Source: Acidobacteriota bacterium (GTDB taxonomy: Bacteria > Acidobacteriota > Terriglobia > Acidiferrales > UBA7541). Taken from it: DNA of 64,000 nt. Positions 33,732 to 42,581 of this stretch are shown here, in pieces. Numbering within the stretch: the stretch's first letter is position 1; every line of letters begins with the position of its first letter. The stretch covers positions 62,001 to 126,000 of the forward strand of contig JAJPIE010000012.1 of NCBI GenBank assembly GCA_021324935.1, read 5' to 3'. Made by a program: the position numbers and the translations under genes. The notes beneath the pieces are model-generated. The model saw nothing but the letters and a program-made list of their open reading frames with translations. It was not told where the DNA came from and searched no databases.

Positions 33732-35240
33732 TTACCGCATTAGTCCAGTGGGGCCGATGGGAGCCAGAGTGGTATGAACGGAGGATTCCGCCATTTCGTA
33801 CCCGGGCTTGCTGATGACGGCAATCAGGGAAAGCGGCGGGAGGGGCAGAAAATCATCGAGAAAGCGAAAAACCGGCGTCAATAAGTTGAGCAATTGGATC
33901 TGCCAAAAACCAAATGTGCGGCGACGGAGAAGACGAGCGTTGACCCACCACGCGATAACGCCAATTCGGTTGAATTCGAGCATCGTATCCAGGTGGAATC
34001 CCGCCTTTTCCACGAGGTCCGTGAGCTGTTTCCGAGTATACCGGCGGTGATGGCCCAAAACTTCGTCAAGGGAACCATAAAGCCAAGGCCCACAAGGAAC
34101 CAGCACAATGGCTCTGCCGCGATCTTCCAGCACTTCACGAAAATTATTCAGGGCACCCAAGTCGTCGGCAAGATGCTCCACTACGTTCAGGCAGATCACC
34201 GTGTCGAACTTCTCCTCCTTGGGAAACGACTCGCCTTTCTGCCCATCCGTAAATCCAACCCGTAGGTAAGGCCTGTTGCGCCCCACATTCTCCAGATAGG
34301 TCAAGTAGAGCGGATTGATATCACTCGCCCAGTACAATCTGCGCGGAATGAGCTGTAAAGTCAGGTTGCCAATTCCGGCGCCAATTTCCAAAACTCTCTC
34401 ACCGACATAAGGCCGGATCACATCCGCCATCCATTTCGTAAATCGCGGGGCACGATTCAGGCGGCCAAGAATCTCGCTTCCGTAGGCGTCTTCCGCGTAG
34501 ATACGATCCGAAAACCAGAAGCGGAGCATTGCTGCAACCGCCCGAGCACCATCTCTCCAGGTTATTTTCTTTCCTTCCTGGTAAGTTCTGCCGGCATAGC
34601 GAATTGGAACTTCGAAAATGCGAGCGCCCCGCTTTGCTAATTTAATGGAAATTTCGGGTTCAATTTCAAAGCCGTTTCCAACCAGAGGAATGCTCTTGAG
34701 CAACGAGGTTCGGACCATCTTGTAACAGGTTTCCATGTCCGTAAGATTCAGGTCGGAAATCAAGTTGCAAAGAAGCGTCAATACCGAATTTCCAATCTGG
34801 TGGCGAAAGAAAAGAACGCGGCGGTATTCGCTGGCCAAGAACCTCGAACCAAAAACTGCATCTGCCTGTTCATCAAGAAACACTCGGACCATCTTGGGAA
34901 TATCCAGAGGGTGGTACTCAAGGTCTGCATCGTGAATGATGCTAAGTTCCTCAGTCGCATACTGAAGGGCGGTTCGAATAGCGGCCGCCTTTCCTTGATT
35001 GACTTCGTGAGACAAGAAAAGCCATTCAAACTTCGGCGTTGGCTGATTGGTTTCCCCACGCTCGAAATCGCGGAGCACGGCACTTGAAGCGTCTTTGGAT
35101 CCATCGTCAACCACGATAACCTGAATGCGATCCAATAAGCGGCACTCGGCAAGTTGTTTCAGACGTTCGAGACTTTCGCCGAGCAAGTATTGCTCGTTAT
35201 AGACCGGCACGAGAATGGAAATGGATGTTGAGGTCTTCAT
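33732..35240 (-). CDS. Bifunctional GT2 glycosyltransferase - SAM methyltransferase
   Basis: A fusion of about 502 residues. Residues 1-230 are a GT2 domain with VPVYNEQYLLGESL, VVDDGSKDAS and the metal-binding HDADLEYHP, close to DPM1/GtrB-like enzymes. From about residue 270 the protein is a class I methyltransferase with the SAM motif VLEIGAGIGN, CLNVVEHL and VPCGPWLYG. A C-terminal hydrophobic stretch (LLNLLTPVFRFLDDFLPL) follows. Such fusions are known in several polysaccharide loci; the protein may add and methylate the same sugar. ATG 35240 is used, because the TTG at 35306 adds a poorly conserved-looking leader that overlaps the upstream gene. Confidence 0.85.
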   Translation of the reverse strand: MKTSTSISILVPVYNEQYLLGESLERLKQLAECRLLDRIQVIVVDDGSKDASSAVLRDFERGETNQPTPKFEWLFLSHEVNQGKAAAIRTALQYATEELSIIHDADLEYHPLDIPKMVRVFLDEQADAVFGSRFLASEYRRVLFFRHQIGNSVLTLLCNLISDLNLTDMETCYKMVRTSLLKSIPLVGNGFEIEPEISIKLAKRGARIFEVPIRYAGRTYQEGKKITWRDGARAVAAMLRFWFSDRIYAEDAYGSEILGRLNRAPRFTKWMADVIRPYVGERVLEIGAGIGNLTLQLIPRRLYWASDINPLYLTYLENVGRNRPYLRVGFTDGQKGESFPKEEKFDTVICLNVVEHLADDLGALNNFREVLEDRGRAIVLVPCGPWLYGSLDEVLGHHRRYTRKQLTDLVEKAGFHLDTMLEFNRIGVIAWWVNARLLRRRTFGFWQIQLLNLLTPVFRFLDDFLPLPPLSLIAVISKPGYEMAESSVHTTLAPIGPTGLMR

Positions 35241-35302
35241 TGGAATCGCAATCGAATCGCCACGAATCGCATAGTGAGCCAAATCCGGGATTCGTCCCGG
35301 GC

Positions 35303-36310
35303 TCAAACCGCCTTGCTCACCGAAATCTCGTGCCCTAGATGAAGATCTCCCTTCTGACGGAAGTAAGCGGAAACGCGATCGACAATCTCGGAGAGGCTTG
35401 TCTGGGGACGGAATCCTGTCAAAGAGTGAAGTTTCTCAATGGAGGGTACGCGGCGCATCATGTCCTCGAAGCCCGGTTCGTAAGCCTTATCGTAGGGTAC
35501 ATACTGAATTGGAGAAGAGCTTTCAGTCCGCTGCTTGACGATTTTAGCCAGGTTTTCAATCGATACTTCTTCCGTGTTGCCAATGTTAATCACTTCACCT
35601 ACAGCGCGGTCCAAAGGCATCAATCGGAGAAGAGCTTCAACGGTGTCGCGCACGTCGCAAAAACAACGGGACTGTTGGCCCGTTCCAAATACTTCAATCG
35701 GCGTGTTGGATAGAGCATGTTTTACGAAATTGGGCAGGACCATGCCATAGCGCCCCGTCTGCCGGGGGCCAACTGTGTTGAAGAAGCGCACGACAATCAC
35801 CGGCTGCTTTTTCTCTTTCCAATAGGAGAGTGCAAGAAATTCGTCCAACGCCTTGGACGCCGCATAGCTCCAGCGCCCTTTGGTGGTGGGGCCAAGAACG
35901 AGATCGGAATCCTCACGGAACGGTACGTTGCTGTTTTTCCCGTACACTTCCGAAGTAGAAGCGATAAGGACCAGCTTTTTCTTCTTGCTTGCAGCTTCCA
36001 GAACTAACTGGGTGCCGTTTACATTGGTTTCAATTGTGCGGACTGGACTTTCCACGATGAGTTTTACACCAACAGCCGCGGCCAGGTGAACGATGACGTC
36101 GGCATCATCGACAAGTTCGACCAGCAATTGGCGATTCTCAATGCCATCGAGGTGATAATCCAGCCGCTCGGAGTTCTTCAAATGACGGATATTTTCCATG
36201 CTGCCCGTTGACAAGTTGTCGAGCAAGACCACGCGGTCGCCCTTTTCCAGAAGTCGCTCCGCAAGATGAGAGCCGATAAATCCAGCGCCGCCCGTAATCA
36301 GGTATCGCAC
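35303..36310 (-). CDS. NAD-dependent sugar epimerase/dehydratase (extended SDR)
   Basis: A protein of 335 residues. The Rossmann motif is GGAGFIGSHLAERLL near the N-terminus. The catalytic set is Ser/Thr in ASTSEVYG and Y-x-x-x-K in YAASKALDE. The mid segment FFNTVGPRQTGRYGMVLPNFV resembles UDP-glucuronate decarboxylase and UDP-glucose 4-epimerase relatives. It probably provides a UDP-sugar for the polysaccharide. ATG 36310 is preceded at nine bases by a strong AGGAGG. The substrate cannot be set from sequence alone. Confidence 0.85.
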   Translation of the reverse strand: MRYLITGGAGFIGSHLAERLLEKGDRVVLLDNLSTGSMENIRHLKNSERLDYHLDGIENRQLLVELVDDADVIVHLAAAVGVKLIVESPVRTIETNVNGTQLVLEAASKKKKLVLIASTSEVYGKNSNVPFREDSDLVLGPTTKGRWSYAASKALDEFLALSYWKEKKQPVIVVRFFNTVGPRQTGRYGMVLPNFVKHALSNTPIEVFGTGQQSRCFCDVRDTVEALLRLMPLDRAVGEVINIGNTEEVSIENLAKIVKQRTESSSPIQYVPYDKAYEPGFEDMMRRVPSIEKLHSLTGFRPQTSLSEIVDRVSAYFRQKGDLHLGHEISVSKAV

Positions 36311-36318
36311 ATAACCTC

Positions 36319-38643
36319 CTAGAGTTTGTCCGAGTCGTCCAGATCCGCAGGCTTCCTCTGAACTTGGGCTGGCAATTCGTCTGGATACATCTCAAGCGCT
36401 TCCTGGGGCCCGTAGCCGTAGGAATACGGGTAGTAGCGATAGGAATAGTAGTAGTCGGGAGCACTTGCATCGACGGCGTTGAGAACCACGCCCAAAAGGC
36501 GACTCTTGACGCTTGTCAGCAAATCCCGGGTGCGCGTGAAAGCTTCCTTGGGGGTTTCGCCGGAGCGCACCACAAGAAGCACGCCGTCCGCTTGAACGGA
36601 CAAAATCACCGCATCGGTAGCGGCCATAATCGGAGGGGAGTCGATAACGACGAATTTGTATTTGGTGCGCAATTCAGCGACGGCGTCCGCGAGTTTGTGT
36701 GAAGAAAGCAGGTCCGCAGGATTCGGCGGCAGCGGGCCGGTAGGGATGGCGGCGAGATTCGGAATGGCGGGATGTGGCACGGTCACCAGATCCAGTGTCG
36801 AAACGCCTGCCAGATAGGAGCTCAGTCCTGCGTATTTGCCGCTGCCCAAGTTCAGCAAGCGGCCAACGCCAGGTTTGCGCAGGTCGGCATCCACGAGCAC
36901 AGTTTTATCGCCCAACTGGGCCAGCGTCACCGCAAGATTGGCCGCCGCCGTGGTTTTTCCTTCGCGGGGCAGGGCGCTGGTGACCAGAATGACCTGGGGT
37001 GGATGATCCGGTTGAGAGAGCAACAGCGCTGTCCGAAGGGCACGGAAAGCTTCCGACATTTGCGATTTCGGCAGGTGCTGGGCGACAAGTTCGATGCGCT
37101 TCTCGTGCCCATTGGAAGAGGCGCTGCCCAAGAAGCCCAACCGCCGGCGGGAAGCTCCTTCCCCAAAGGATGGTACGACCGCGAGGCTGGGCAGGCGGGC
37201 GAGCATCTCCACGTCATCGGGAGTCTTCACAGTGTTGTCCAGGTATTCGCGCAGAAGCGCAAGACCAATCCCCCCGACGAGCCCCACTAGAAAGGCAAGT
37301 GCAATATTGCGCGCTTTGGCCGGGCGCGCGGGATACGAGGGAATCATCGCCGGGTCCACCACGCGGACGTTGGAAGACTTCAACCCTTCGGAAATGCCGG
37401 CCTCTTTCAATTTTGTCAGTAATCCTTCATAAAGAGCTTTATCGGCCTCGGATTCTCTTTTGAGAATGTTGTACTGGACCAACTTCTCCGCCATATTGTT
37501 GGTTTCAGCCTTTTGTTGGTCCAAGGCCTGCCGGATCAGTTCTTCCTTTTGCTTGGCTTCCCGATAATCGCTTTCGAGTCCCAGAACGATCCCCTTGTTC
37601 TCCTTGGCGATCTGTTCGTCCGTTTCCTTGATTTGCGCCTGCAGGCGCTGGACCTTCGGGAAATTGGGACCGTACTGGCTGACAGCTTCCGTATACTGGA
37701 CTGCGAGATCGGACCGGCGCTTCTGAAGATCCTGCAATACGGCGTTGCTGCGAACTTCGGGGACAGCTTCGATGTCGCCAGCCTTAGCGTACTCATAGAG
37801 CGCTTGCTTTTTCAGCGTTTCACCCTGCGCGTCGGTAAGTTGTTTGTCCAGCTCCGCGAGGCGCTGCGTGGTGATGTTGGACTTGTCGTCCACGCTCCAA
37901 ATCTGGTTTTGCCGCTCGTAATTAATTCGAGCATCTTCAGACTGTTTTACCGTTTGCTTGAGTTCATTGAGCTGGTTGGTGAGGAACCGCGTGGCTTCCA
38001 GGGTGGATTCGTAACGGCTCTGAATGTTTTGCTGCTTGAAGTTCTCAATGTGAGCATTCAGGATTTTCGCGGCGTAGACGGGATCCGTGGACTCATAACT
38101 CACTTCCAAGAGACGGCTGTTCGGGACACGTTTGACACCCAGGCTGCCCAGGAATGCGGCTACTTCCGGCGGGCGTTTCTGGTTTGCGAGGGTTCCCCTG
38201 GCAATAGCCTGAGACTGGGCCTGCCCATTCGAAAGCTCCGAGTTGGAGGAGAGGTCAGTGTTGCGGATGGTTTGCAGGGCCAGCGTCTCGCTTGTGAGAA
38301 TTTTGGATTGCGTCTCGATGTAGTTGTCGAGATCCATCATGTAGTCGTAGCTATCGGCACCCTGGAAGGGCAAAATGTTGGAATTTTCGCTGTCAATTTC
38401 GATCGTCTCGGTGGCGATGTAAACGGGGCGCATCCGGAAAGTAGCAATGCTGACAATGGTGACCACCGTCAAGAGAAACGTCAGAATGAGCCACTGATGC
38501 TTGCGAAGGATTAGCAAGTAGTCATAGAGATGCGGTTCGCGCGGGGACAGATCAAACGGCGGCAGTGCCCTGGAGCTCGCGAGGACATCCACTGAGCCAT
38601 TGCCGCTGATTTCCCGGGGAATTAATTTGTTTTCCTCTGCCAT
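36319..38643 (-). CDS. wzc: Polysaccharide co-polymerase with tyrosine autokinase domain (Wzc-like)
   Basis: A protein of 774 residues. A Wzz domain with membrane helix one (about 52-72) is followed by a long periplasmic coiled coil (about 180-420), a GNVR-like region, and helix two (about 445-465). The C-terminal BY-kinase has Walker A near 550-563 (SALPREGKTT), Walker A' near 581 (VLVDADLRKP) and Walker B near 668 (FVVIDSPP). The last 50 residues hold a cluster of tyrosines (YYYSYRYYPYSYGYG) that are probably autophosphorylated. It sets chain length and coordinates export. The gene follows wza by nine bases. Confidence 0.93.
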   Translation of the reverse strand: MAEENKLIPREISGNGSVDVLASSRALPPFDLSPREPHLYDYLLILRKHQWLILTFLLTVVTIVSIATFRMRPVYIATETIEIDSENSNILPFQGADSYDYMMDLDNYIETQSKILTSETLALQTIRNTDLSSNSELSNGQAQSQAIARGTLANQKRPPEVAAFLGSLGVKRVPNSRLLEVSYESTDPVYAAKILNAHIENFKQQNIQSRYESTLEATRFLTNQLNELKQTVKQSEDARINYERQNQIWSVDDKSNITTQRLAELDKQLTDAQGETLKKQALYEYAKAGDIEAVPEVRSNAVLQDLQKRRSDLAVQYTEAVSQYGPNFPKVQRLQAQIKETDEQIAKENKGIVLGLESDYREAKQKEELIRQALDQQKAETNNMAEKLVQYNILKRESEADKALYEGLLTKLKEAGISEGLKSSNVRVVDPAMIPSYPARPAKARNIALAFLVGLVGGIGLALLREYLDNTVKTPDDVEMLARLPSLAVVPSFGEGASRRRLGFLGSASSNGHEKRIELVAQHLPKSQMSEAFRALRTALLLSQPDHPPQVILVTSALPREGKTTAAANLAVTLAQLGDKTVLVDADLRKPGVGRLLNLGSGKYAGLSSYLAGVSTLDLVTVPHPAIPNLAAIPTGPLPPNPADLLSSHKLADAVAELRTKYKFVVIDSPPIMAATDAVILSVQADGVLLVVRSGETPKEAFTRTRDLLTSVKSRLLGVVLNAVDASAPDYYYSYRYYPYSYGYGPQEALEMYPDELPAQVQRKPADLDDSDKL

Positions 38644-38652
38644 AGTTTGCTC

Positions 38653-39885
38653 TTACTGACTGGCCAATCGGTAAACCGCAACGGCCGTGCCGAGGCCGAT
38701 GGCAATTTCCGCCGCCCGCAGCATGACTTCCTTCGTCCGGTCATCTGGGATGTAAAGAATGTCGCTGGCGCGCATCGTGATATCTTCCGTTTGCCGGTCC
38801 AGGACTTTCTTCAGATCGACCTCAGTCTGTGTCTGCTTGCCGTTCTCGTCCTTGCGAATAATCACCGCCCGATTGAGTCTCGCGATTTTGGTCAGACCTC
38901 CGGCAAGCGACAAGACCTTTAGCGTTGTGAGTTGCGTGCGGTCGTTCGAAACGACGAACCCCCCGGGCCGGGACACCGCACCCAACACGTACACGATACC
39001 TGCGTGCGGCACCGTCACCACATCACCAGCCTGTAAGACGATGTTATTGCGGATGTCCCCGGTTTCGAGAAGGTCATTGAGATTAATGGTGATAGACGTG
39101 GTTCCAGAGTCCGAGGCAACTGTGCTGGGCGCGTTGCTTACTGCCGCGGCGGGAGAGTTTGCATGGGTAGGTTGTTCCGGCGAGGGGAAATTAGCCGGGC
39201 TCCCCGTTGGGGCGGCCTGACTGGCCAATGCAGAAGCTTGCGGGGAAGCCTGGGTCGGGGCATCTCCCGATCCTGGAGCCTGAGAACTGGGCATTGCTTG
39301 GGGATTGGAGATCTCCGCAAAGGCGAATGCGCTTTTGCGGGTGACAATGACCGTGTCCCCGGCATCATTCGCAATGCCACCAGCCTGAGCCAGCACTTCC
39401 AGCAGAGTGACCTGATGGTCCGCCTCGTAAACCATGGGGTGCGCCACCGCACCAACCACGGTGATTGGCTGGCTGCGGTGTTCTTTCACCGTGACGCTCA
39501 CTTCCGCGTGTGTGACAAGTCCATTCGCTTCCAAGACTTCCACGATCTTTTCCGCGGCCTGCGTCTCTGTAAGACCCGCGACCTGCAGGCGGACCGGCAC
39601 CAAGGGCACGTTGATGGTGCCGGTTTCGCCGACCCGCAAATCCTTTGAAAGTTCAGGAACGTCGAAAACAGAGACTTCCAGGAGATCGCCTTCACCGATG
39701 ATGTAATCGTGCGAGGCGCTATGCGAGCCCATGGTCAGGGTTCGAATGCGCTCATTTACCTGTTGGGGTGTTTCCCCGACAGCGAGGTTTTGTTGCGCAG
39801 GGAGGGAGGGAGCCCCCAGAGAAATGCAGACCGCGGCCGCCAAGAGAAAAGTATAGCGTCGCCCCACAATCGTGAATGGGACCAT
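38653..39885 (-). CDS. wza: Outer-membrane polysaccharide export protein (Wza-like)
   Basis: A protein of about 410 residues with a cleavable signal (basic GRRYT then hydrophobic LLAAAVCISLG). No lipobox cysteine is clear near the cleavage site. The Poly_export domain includes DYIIGEGDLLEVSVFDVPEL and PVRLQVAGLT. SLBB domains follow with PITVVGAVAHPM and VLGAVSRPGGF. An insertion of some 60 residues, very rich in Pro, Ala, Ser and Gln, splits the first SLBB domain. A last hydrophobic segment may be the alpha-helical membrane part. ATG 39885 gives the best signal peptide; ATG 39918 is the alternative. Confidence 0.85.
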   Translation of the reverse strand: MVPFTIVGRRYTFLLAAAVCISLGAPSLPAQQNLAVGETPQQVNERIRTLTMGSHSASHDYIIGEGDLLEVSVFDVPELSKDLRVGETGTINVPLVPVRLQVAGLTETQAAEKIVEVLEANGLVTHAEVSVTVKEHRSQPITVVGAVAHPMVYEADHQVTLLEVLAQAGGIANDAGDTVIVTRKSAFAFAEISNPQAMPSSQAPGSGDAPTQASPQASALASQAAPTGSPANFPSPEQPTHANSPAAAVSNAPSTVASDSGTTSITINLNDLLETGDIRNNIVLQAGDVVTVPHAGIVYVLGAVSRPGGFVVSNDRTQLTTLKVLSLAGGLTKIARLNRAVIIRKDENGKQTQTEVDLKKVLDRQTEDITMRASDILYIPDDRTKEVMLRAAEIAIGLGTAVAVYRLASQ

Positions 39886-39909
39886 TAGAATGGGTAACCC
39901 CCCGCCAGT

Positions 39910-39915
39910 ATTATA
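39910..39915 (-). promoter_or_regulatory. Candidate -10 box (TATAAT) before wza
   Basis: A perfect minus-strand TATAAT lies 25-30 bases before ATG 39885 and just after the stop of the ligase gene at 39929. No good -35 hexamer stands at 16-18 bases. If active, it would favour 39885 as the start of Wza and give a separate transcript for export genes. Confidence 0.35.
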
Positions 39916-39928
39916 CATTTTGCTTTGT

Positions 39929-41203
39929 TCAAGTGGCCCGTTGTTTTGCATCAGGTACTGGGGACGCCGATTCGGACGCTCCGAAGGGCAAGTCCTGCAA
40001 GCGCGCGGTGGCCATATGGGCCGACACGAAGAAGAGAAGCGCATTAGCCGGAATATGCAGGTTGAAGTCGGCCAGGCTATGAACTAGCAAGCCGCAGCAG
40101 CCCACCAAGCCGGAAAGATTCAGGGCCGCTCCAAACGATTGCCCCAATTCCCGCAGTCCACGCATGGATTCGACGAACAGGACCGCCAAAAACCAGGTGC
40201 AACAAAGTGCCCCGGAAAGACCGGTTTCGGCCAACGCTTCCAGATAGTCATTGTGCGCGTGGTTTACGATCTTGGCGTCGTACAGGGTCTCATAGGGCGG
40301 GAATACGCGTTGCAGCGTTCCTAAACCAGTCCCCAAGAAACGATGATCCAGAAAAATTTGCCAGGTGTCCGCGCGCATCGAAGCGCGCTTGCCCATAGTC
40401 ACGTCAAACGCTCGAGGACTTGTGAATCGTCCGATAACCTGGTCGACGCCGATCCACGAGACCGCCAGAATGGCACAGATCAGGACGACTCCTCCCGCCA
40501 ACATGTATTGACTACGAATTCGCCTTACCATGAGCAGCGCAGATAAAATCACCAGTTCGACGCAAAAGCTGATGATCCCTCCCCGCGAAATGGAAAGAAA
40601 CAGCGCCACGATGGGAACCACCGCGAACAAGCTCACCAGGAAAAGGCGCTCCTTCCGGACTTTTCCAAGAACCAGGGGAACCAGCGCGACCGGGATCAAG
40701 AGCTCCGCAAACCCCGCGAAATGATTTCGGTTTACGTACGGGCCGAACGGAGAGCCACCGTAACGCATGGTTCGAATCCAATACAGCTTTCCGTTGAAGG
40801 TTAGTTGCTGCAGTATCCCGAAGACTGACACAAAAAATGCCAGCGACATCAGAAACCACAAGAACATTCTCCAGTGCCGCATCCGATAAAAGGCATTTGG
40901 AAGCAGGAGCAGCAAAATCAAATACACCAGAAGCAATTGGAGTTGCATCCGCGTGTCGTAGACGGAGGCAGTTTTGTGCAGCGCGAGTTGCACAATAACG
41001 ACTCCCGCGAAACCCAACAGCGGGAAAAGCAGCGGAGAAAGTACGATCCGGTCCTGTTGGCGACCGAACACGCGAACGGCCCAGATCACCAGAAGTAACG
41101 AGAAGCTCGCGGCCAGAATTGCCTGCGACCATTCCTCCACCGCGCCAAAGGCCAAAACGGCAAATGCAAGAAGCAGACAAATGCCAATTCGCATCGCCCT
41201 CAT
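39929..41203 (-). CDS. O-antigen ligase/polymerase family membrane protein (Wzy_C)
   Basis: A protein of 424 residues with about ten to eleven membrane segments. The Wzy_C domain is visible as SISRGGIISF and, after a long periplasmic loop, NHAHNDYLEALAETG, whose histidines and arginines are conserved in WaaL/Wzy enzymes. It either ligates or polymerises the lipid-linked glycan in the periplasm. ATG 41203 overlaps the stop of the TPR gene (ATGA). A TPR protein beside a Wzy_C protein is a repeated arrangement in Acidobacteriota and may form a two-part polymerase. Confidence 0.87.
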   Translation of the reverse strand: MRAMRIGICLLLAFAVLAFGAVEEWSQAILAASFSLLLVIWAVRVFGRQQDRIVLSPLLFPLLGFAGVVIVQLALHKTASVYDTRMQLQLLLVYLILLLLLPNAFYRMRHWRMFLWFLMSLAFFVSVFGILQQLTFNGKLYWIRTMRYGGSPFGPYVNRNHFAGFAELLIPVALVPLVLGKVRKERLFLVSLFAVVPIVALFLSISRGGIISFCVELVILSALLMVRRIRSQYMLAGGVVLICAILAVSWIGVDQVIGRFTSPRAFDVTMGKRASMRADTWQIFLDHRFLGTGLGTLQRVFPPYETLYDAKIVNHAHNDYLEALAETGLSGALCCTWFLAVLFVESMRGLRELGQSFGAALNLSGLVGCCGLLVHSLADFNLHIPANALLFFVSAHMATARLQDLPFGASESASPVPDAKQRAT

Positions 41204-42495
41204 GGCCGGTGATGCTCCGTTACTTCCGGCACCAGCGTCACATCGTCCACCCAGGCGTCGCCAGAAATCCGGATGTCCGCATTGGTGCTGGGCTGCCGGT
41301 CGACGCAGACTTCTACGCCATGCACTCCAGGCGCCGCAGTCCATTCCTCTTCGACGAAAGTCCAAGGCGAGGTTCCCCGGGTGTCCTGTGTCGTGGCGAC
41401 GGAGATGTTGGGATTTCCAACGCCACGAAGGTGGAATCGAATGCCCTGATCCCCGGTCAGTTTTGCGGTCTTTACCCAAGCGGAAAAGAGGTATTGCAGT
41501 CCCGGGGTAACCACTCCCTTTGCACAAGCGATATGGAGATCTGGATTATGCTCGCCGTCGAACGTCACATGTAGGGATTGCTTTCCCGAAAGTTTTTCCG
41601 AAGTGTCGAGCTCCGTGTGAACTCCTTGGTCCAGGGACTTGTACGACCAAGCGAAGGTGTGATTATTGATGCTGGATTCAAAGCTGGGGTCCCAGATCAC
41701 GGATCCCTGGGGCTGAATGAGCGGCGGAAGATTCATCGTCGAGGTTCCCTGATCCCACACATGGCGTGCCATATCGTAGTCTCCATTGGCGAGGAGTGCG
41801 GTGACCAGCCCTTCGAAATCGGGGATCTGGAGTTGCGGATGCAACGCCATCACTCGCATCCACAATGTTTGAGCTGCCGCCAACTGCTGGGAGTCAACCG
41901 CTTCGGCAATAGCCTCCACGTATGCCTCCGGTATGGGGGGCAAAAGATCATTCACGACTGTGTTGATATCCGGATCCGCGCGGTACACACGAGAAAACGC
42001 AGCGCCCGACCGGCGCGGATCTGCCTGGAGCGTGGCTCTGAGTTCCGCCAGTGCCGGTGCCAAGTCCCCTTGCCGGAGCAGGAAATTCCCGTATCGCCAA
42101 GCGACCTCAGCCGAAGCCGGATAGGATTTTTTGGCGTGCTGAAACGCGTCGCGAGCCGCCGCTATATTTCCAGAAAGTTCGTAGGCCGTTCCCAAATCCA
42201 GCCAGGCCTCGGTGTTTCCAGGGTCAAGTTCGACAACGTTGTGATAAGCCTCCAGAGCTCCAGAAGGATCGGGCTGTTCCAGATTGAATTGTTTAACGTG
42301 TGCCAGGCGATACCAATACTCCGGGTTTTGTGGTTCCAGGAGTGTGGCCAGATGAAGATACTTGCCGGAATCGGATTCCGCTGCTTGACCTGCAATTCCC
42401 GAGCGCAGCCCAAAAAAAGACAACCAAAGGGCGATTGCAAGGGCACCTAAGACGAGCAAGCCCCGAGAGAGGGAATCGGAGAGGCGAAGAATCAT
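41200..42495 (-). CDS. TPR-repeat protein with C-terminal jelly-roll-like domain
   Basis: A protein of 431 residues with one N-terminal membrane helix (about 13-31), then two to four TPR-like repeats (about 45-170) including PGNTEAWLDLGTAYELSGN, a helical linker, and a C-terminal beta-rich domain (about 270-420). The last part has DPSFESSIN, FSAWVKTA and DAWVDDVTL, features of carbohydrate-binding CBM-like jelly-roll folds. It probably sits in the periplasm anchored to the inner membrane. It is coupled to the ligase gene downstream, suggesting that it assists the polymerase. The gene begins the biosynthetic part after the two-component genes. Confidence 0.75.
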   Translation of the reverse strand: MILRLSDSLSRGLLVLGALAIALWLSFFGLRSGIAGQAAESDSGKYLHLATLLEPQNPEYWYRLAHVKQFNLEQPDPSGALEAYHNVVELDPGNTEAWLDLGTAYELSGNIAAARDAFQHAKKSYPASAEVAWRYGNFLLRQGDLAPALAELRATLQADPRRSGAAFSRVYRADPDINTVVNDLLPPIPEAYVEAIAEAVDSQQLAAAQTLWMRVMALHPQLQIPDFEGLVTALLANGDYDMARHVWDQGTSTMNLPPLIQPQGSVIWDPSFESSINNHTFAWSYKSLDQGVHTELDTSEKLSGKQSLHVTFDGEHNPDLHIACAKGVVTPGLQYLFSAWVKTAKLTGDQGIRFHLRGVGNPNISVATTQDTRGTSPWTFVEEEWTAAPGVHGVEVCVDRQPSTNADIRISGDAWVDDVTLVPEVTEHHRP

Positions 42496-42581
42496 CGCCA
42501 GTAACTGTGCCTAGAGAGAACAGGAGAAGCAAGAGTAAATTGAAAACACAGGAAAGAAGATGCGTTTCAAAATGGAACAGC

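Noticed and set aside
37513..38514. Plus-strand frame of 333 codons opposite wzc
   Set aside because: Antisense to the coiled-coil region of the Wzc-like kinase; its leucine-rich look comes from reverse reading of Glu/Lys/Gln codons.
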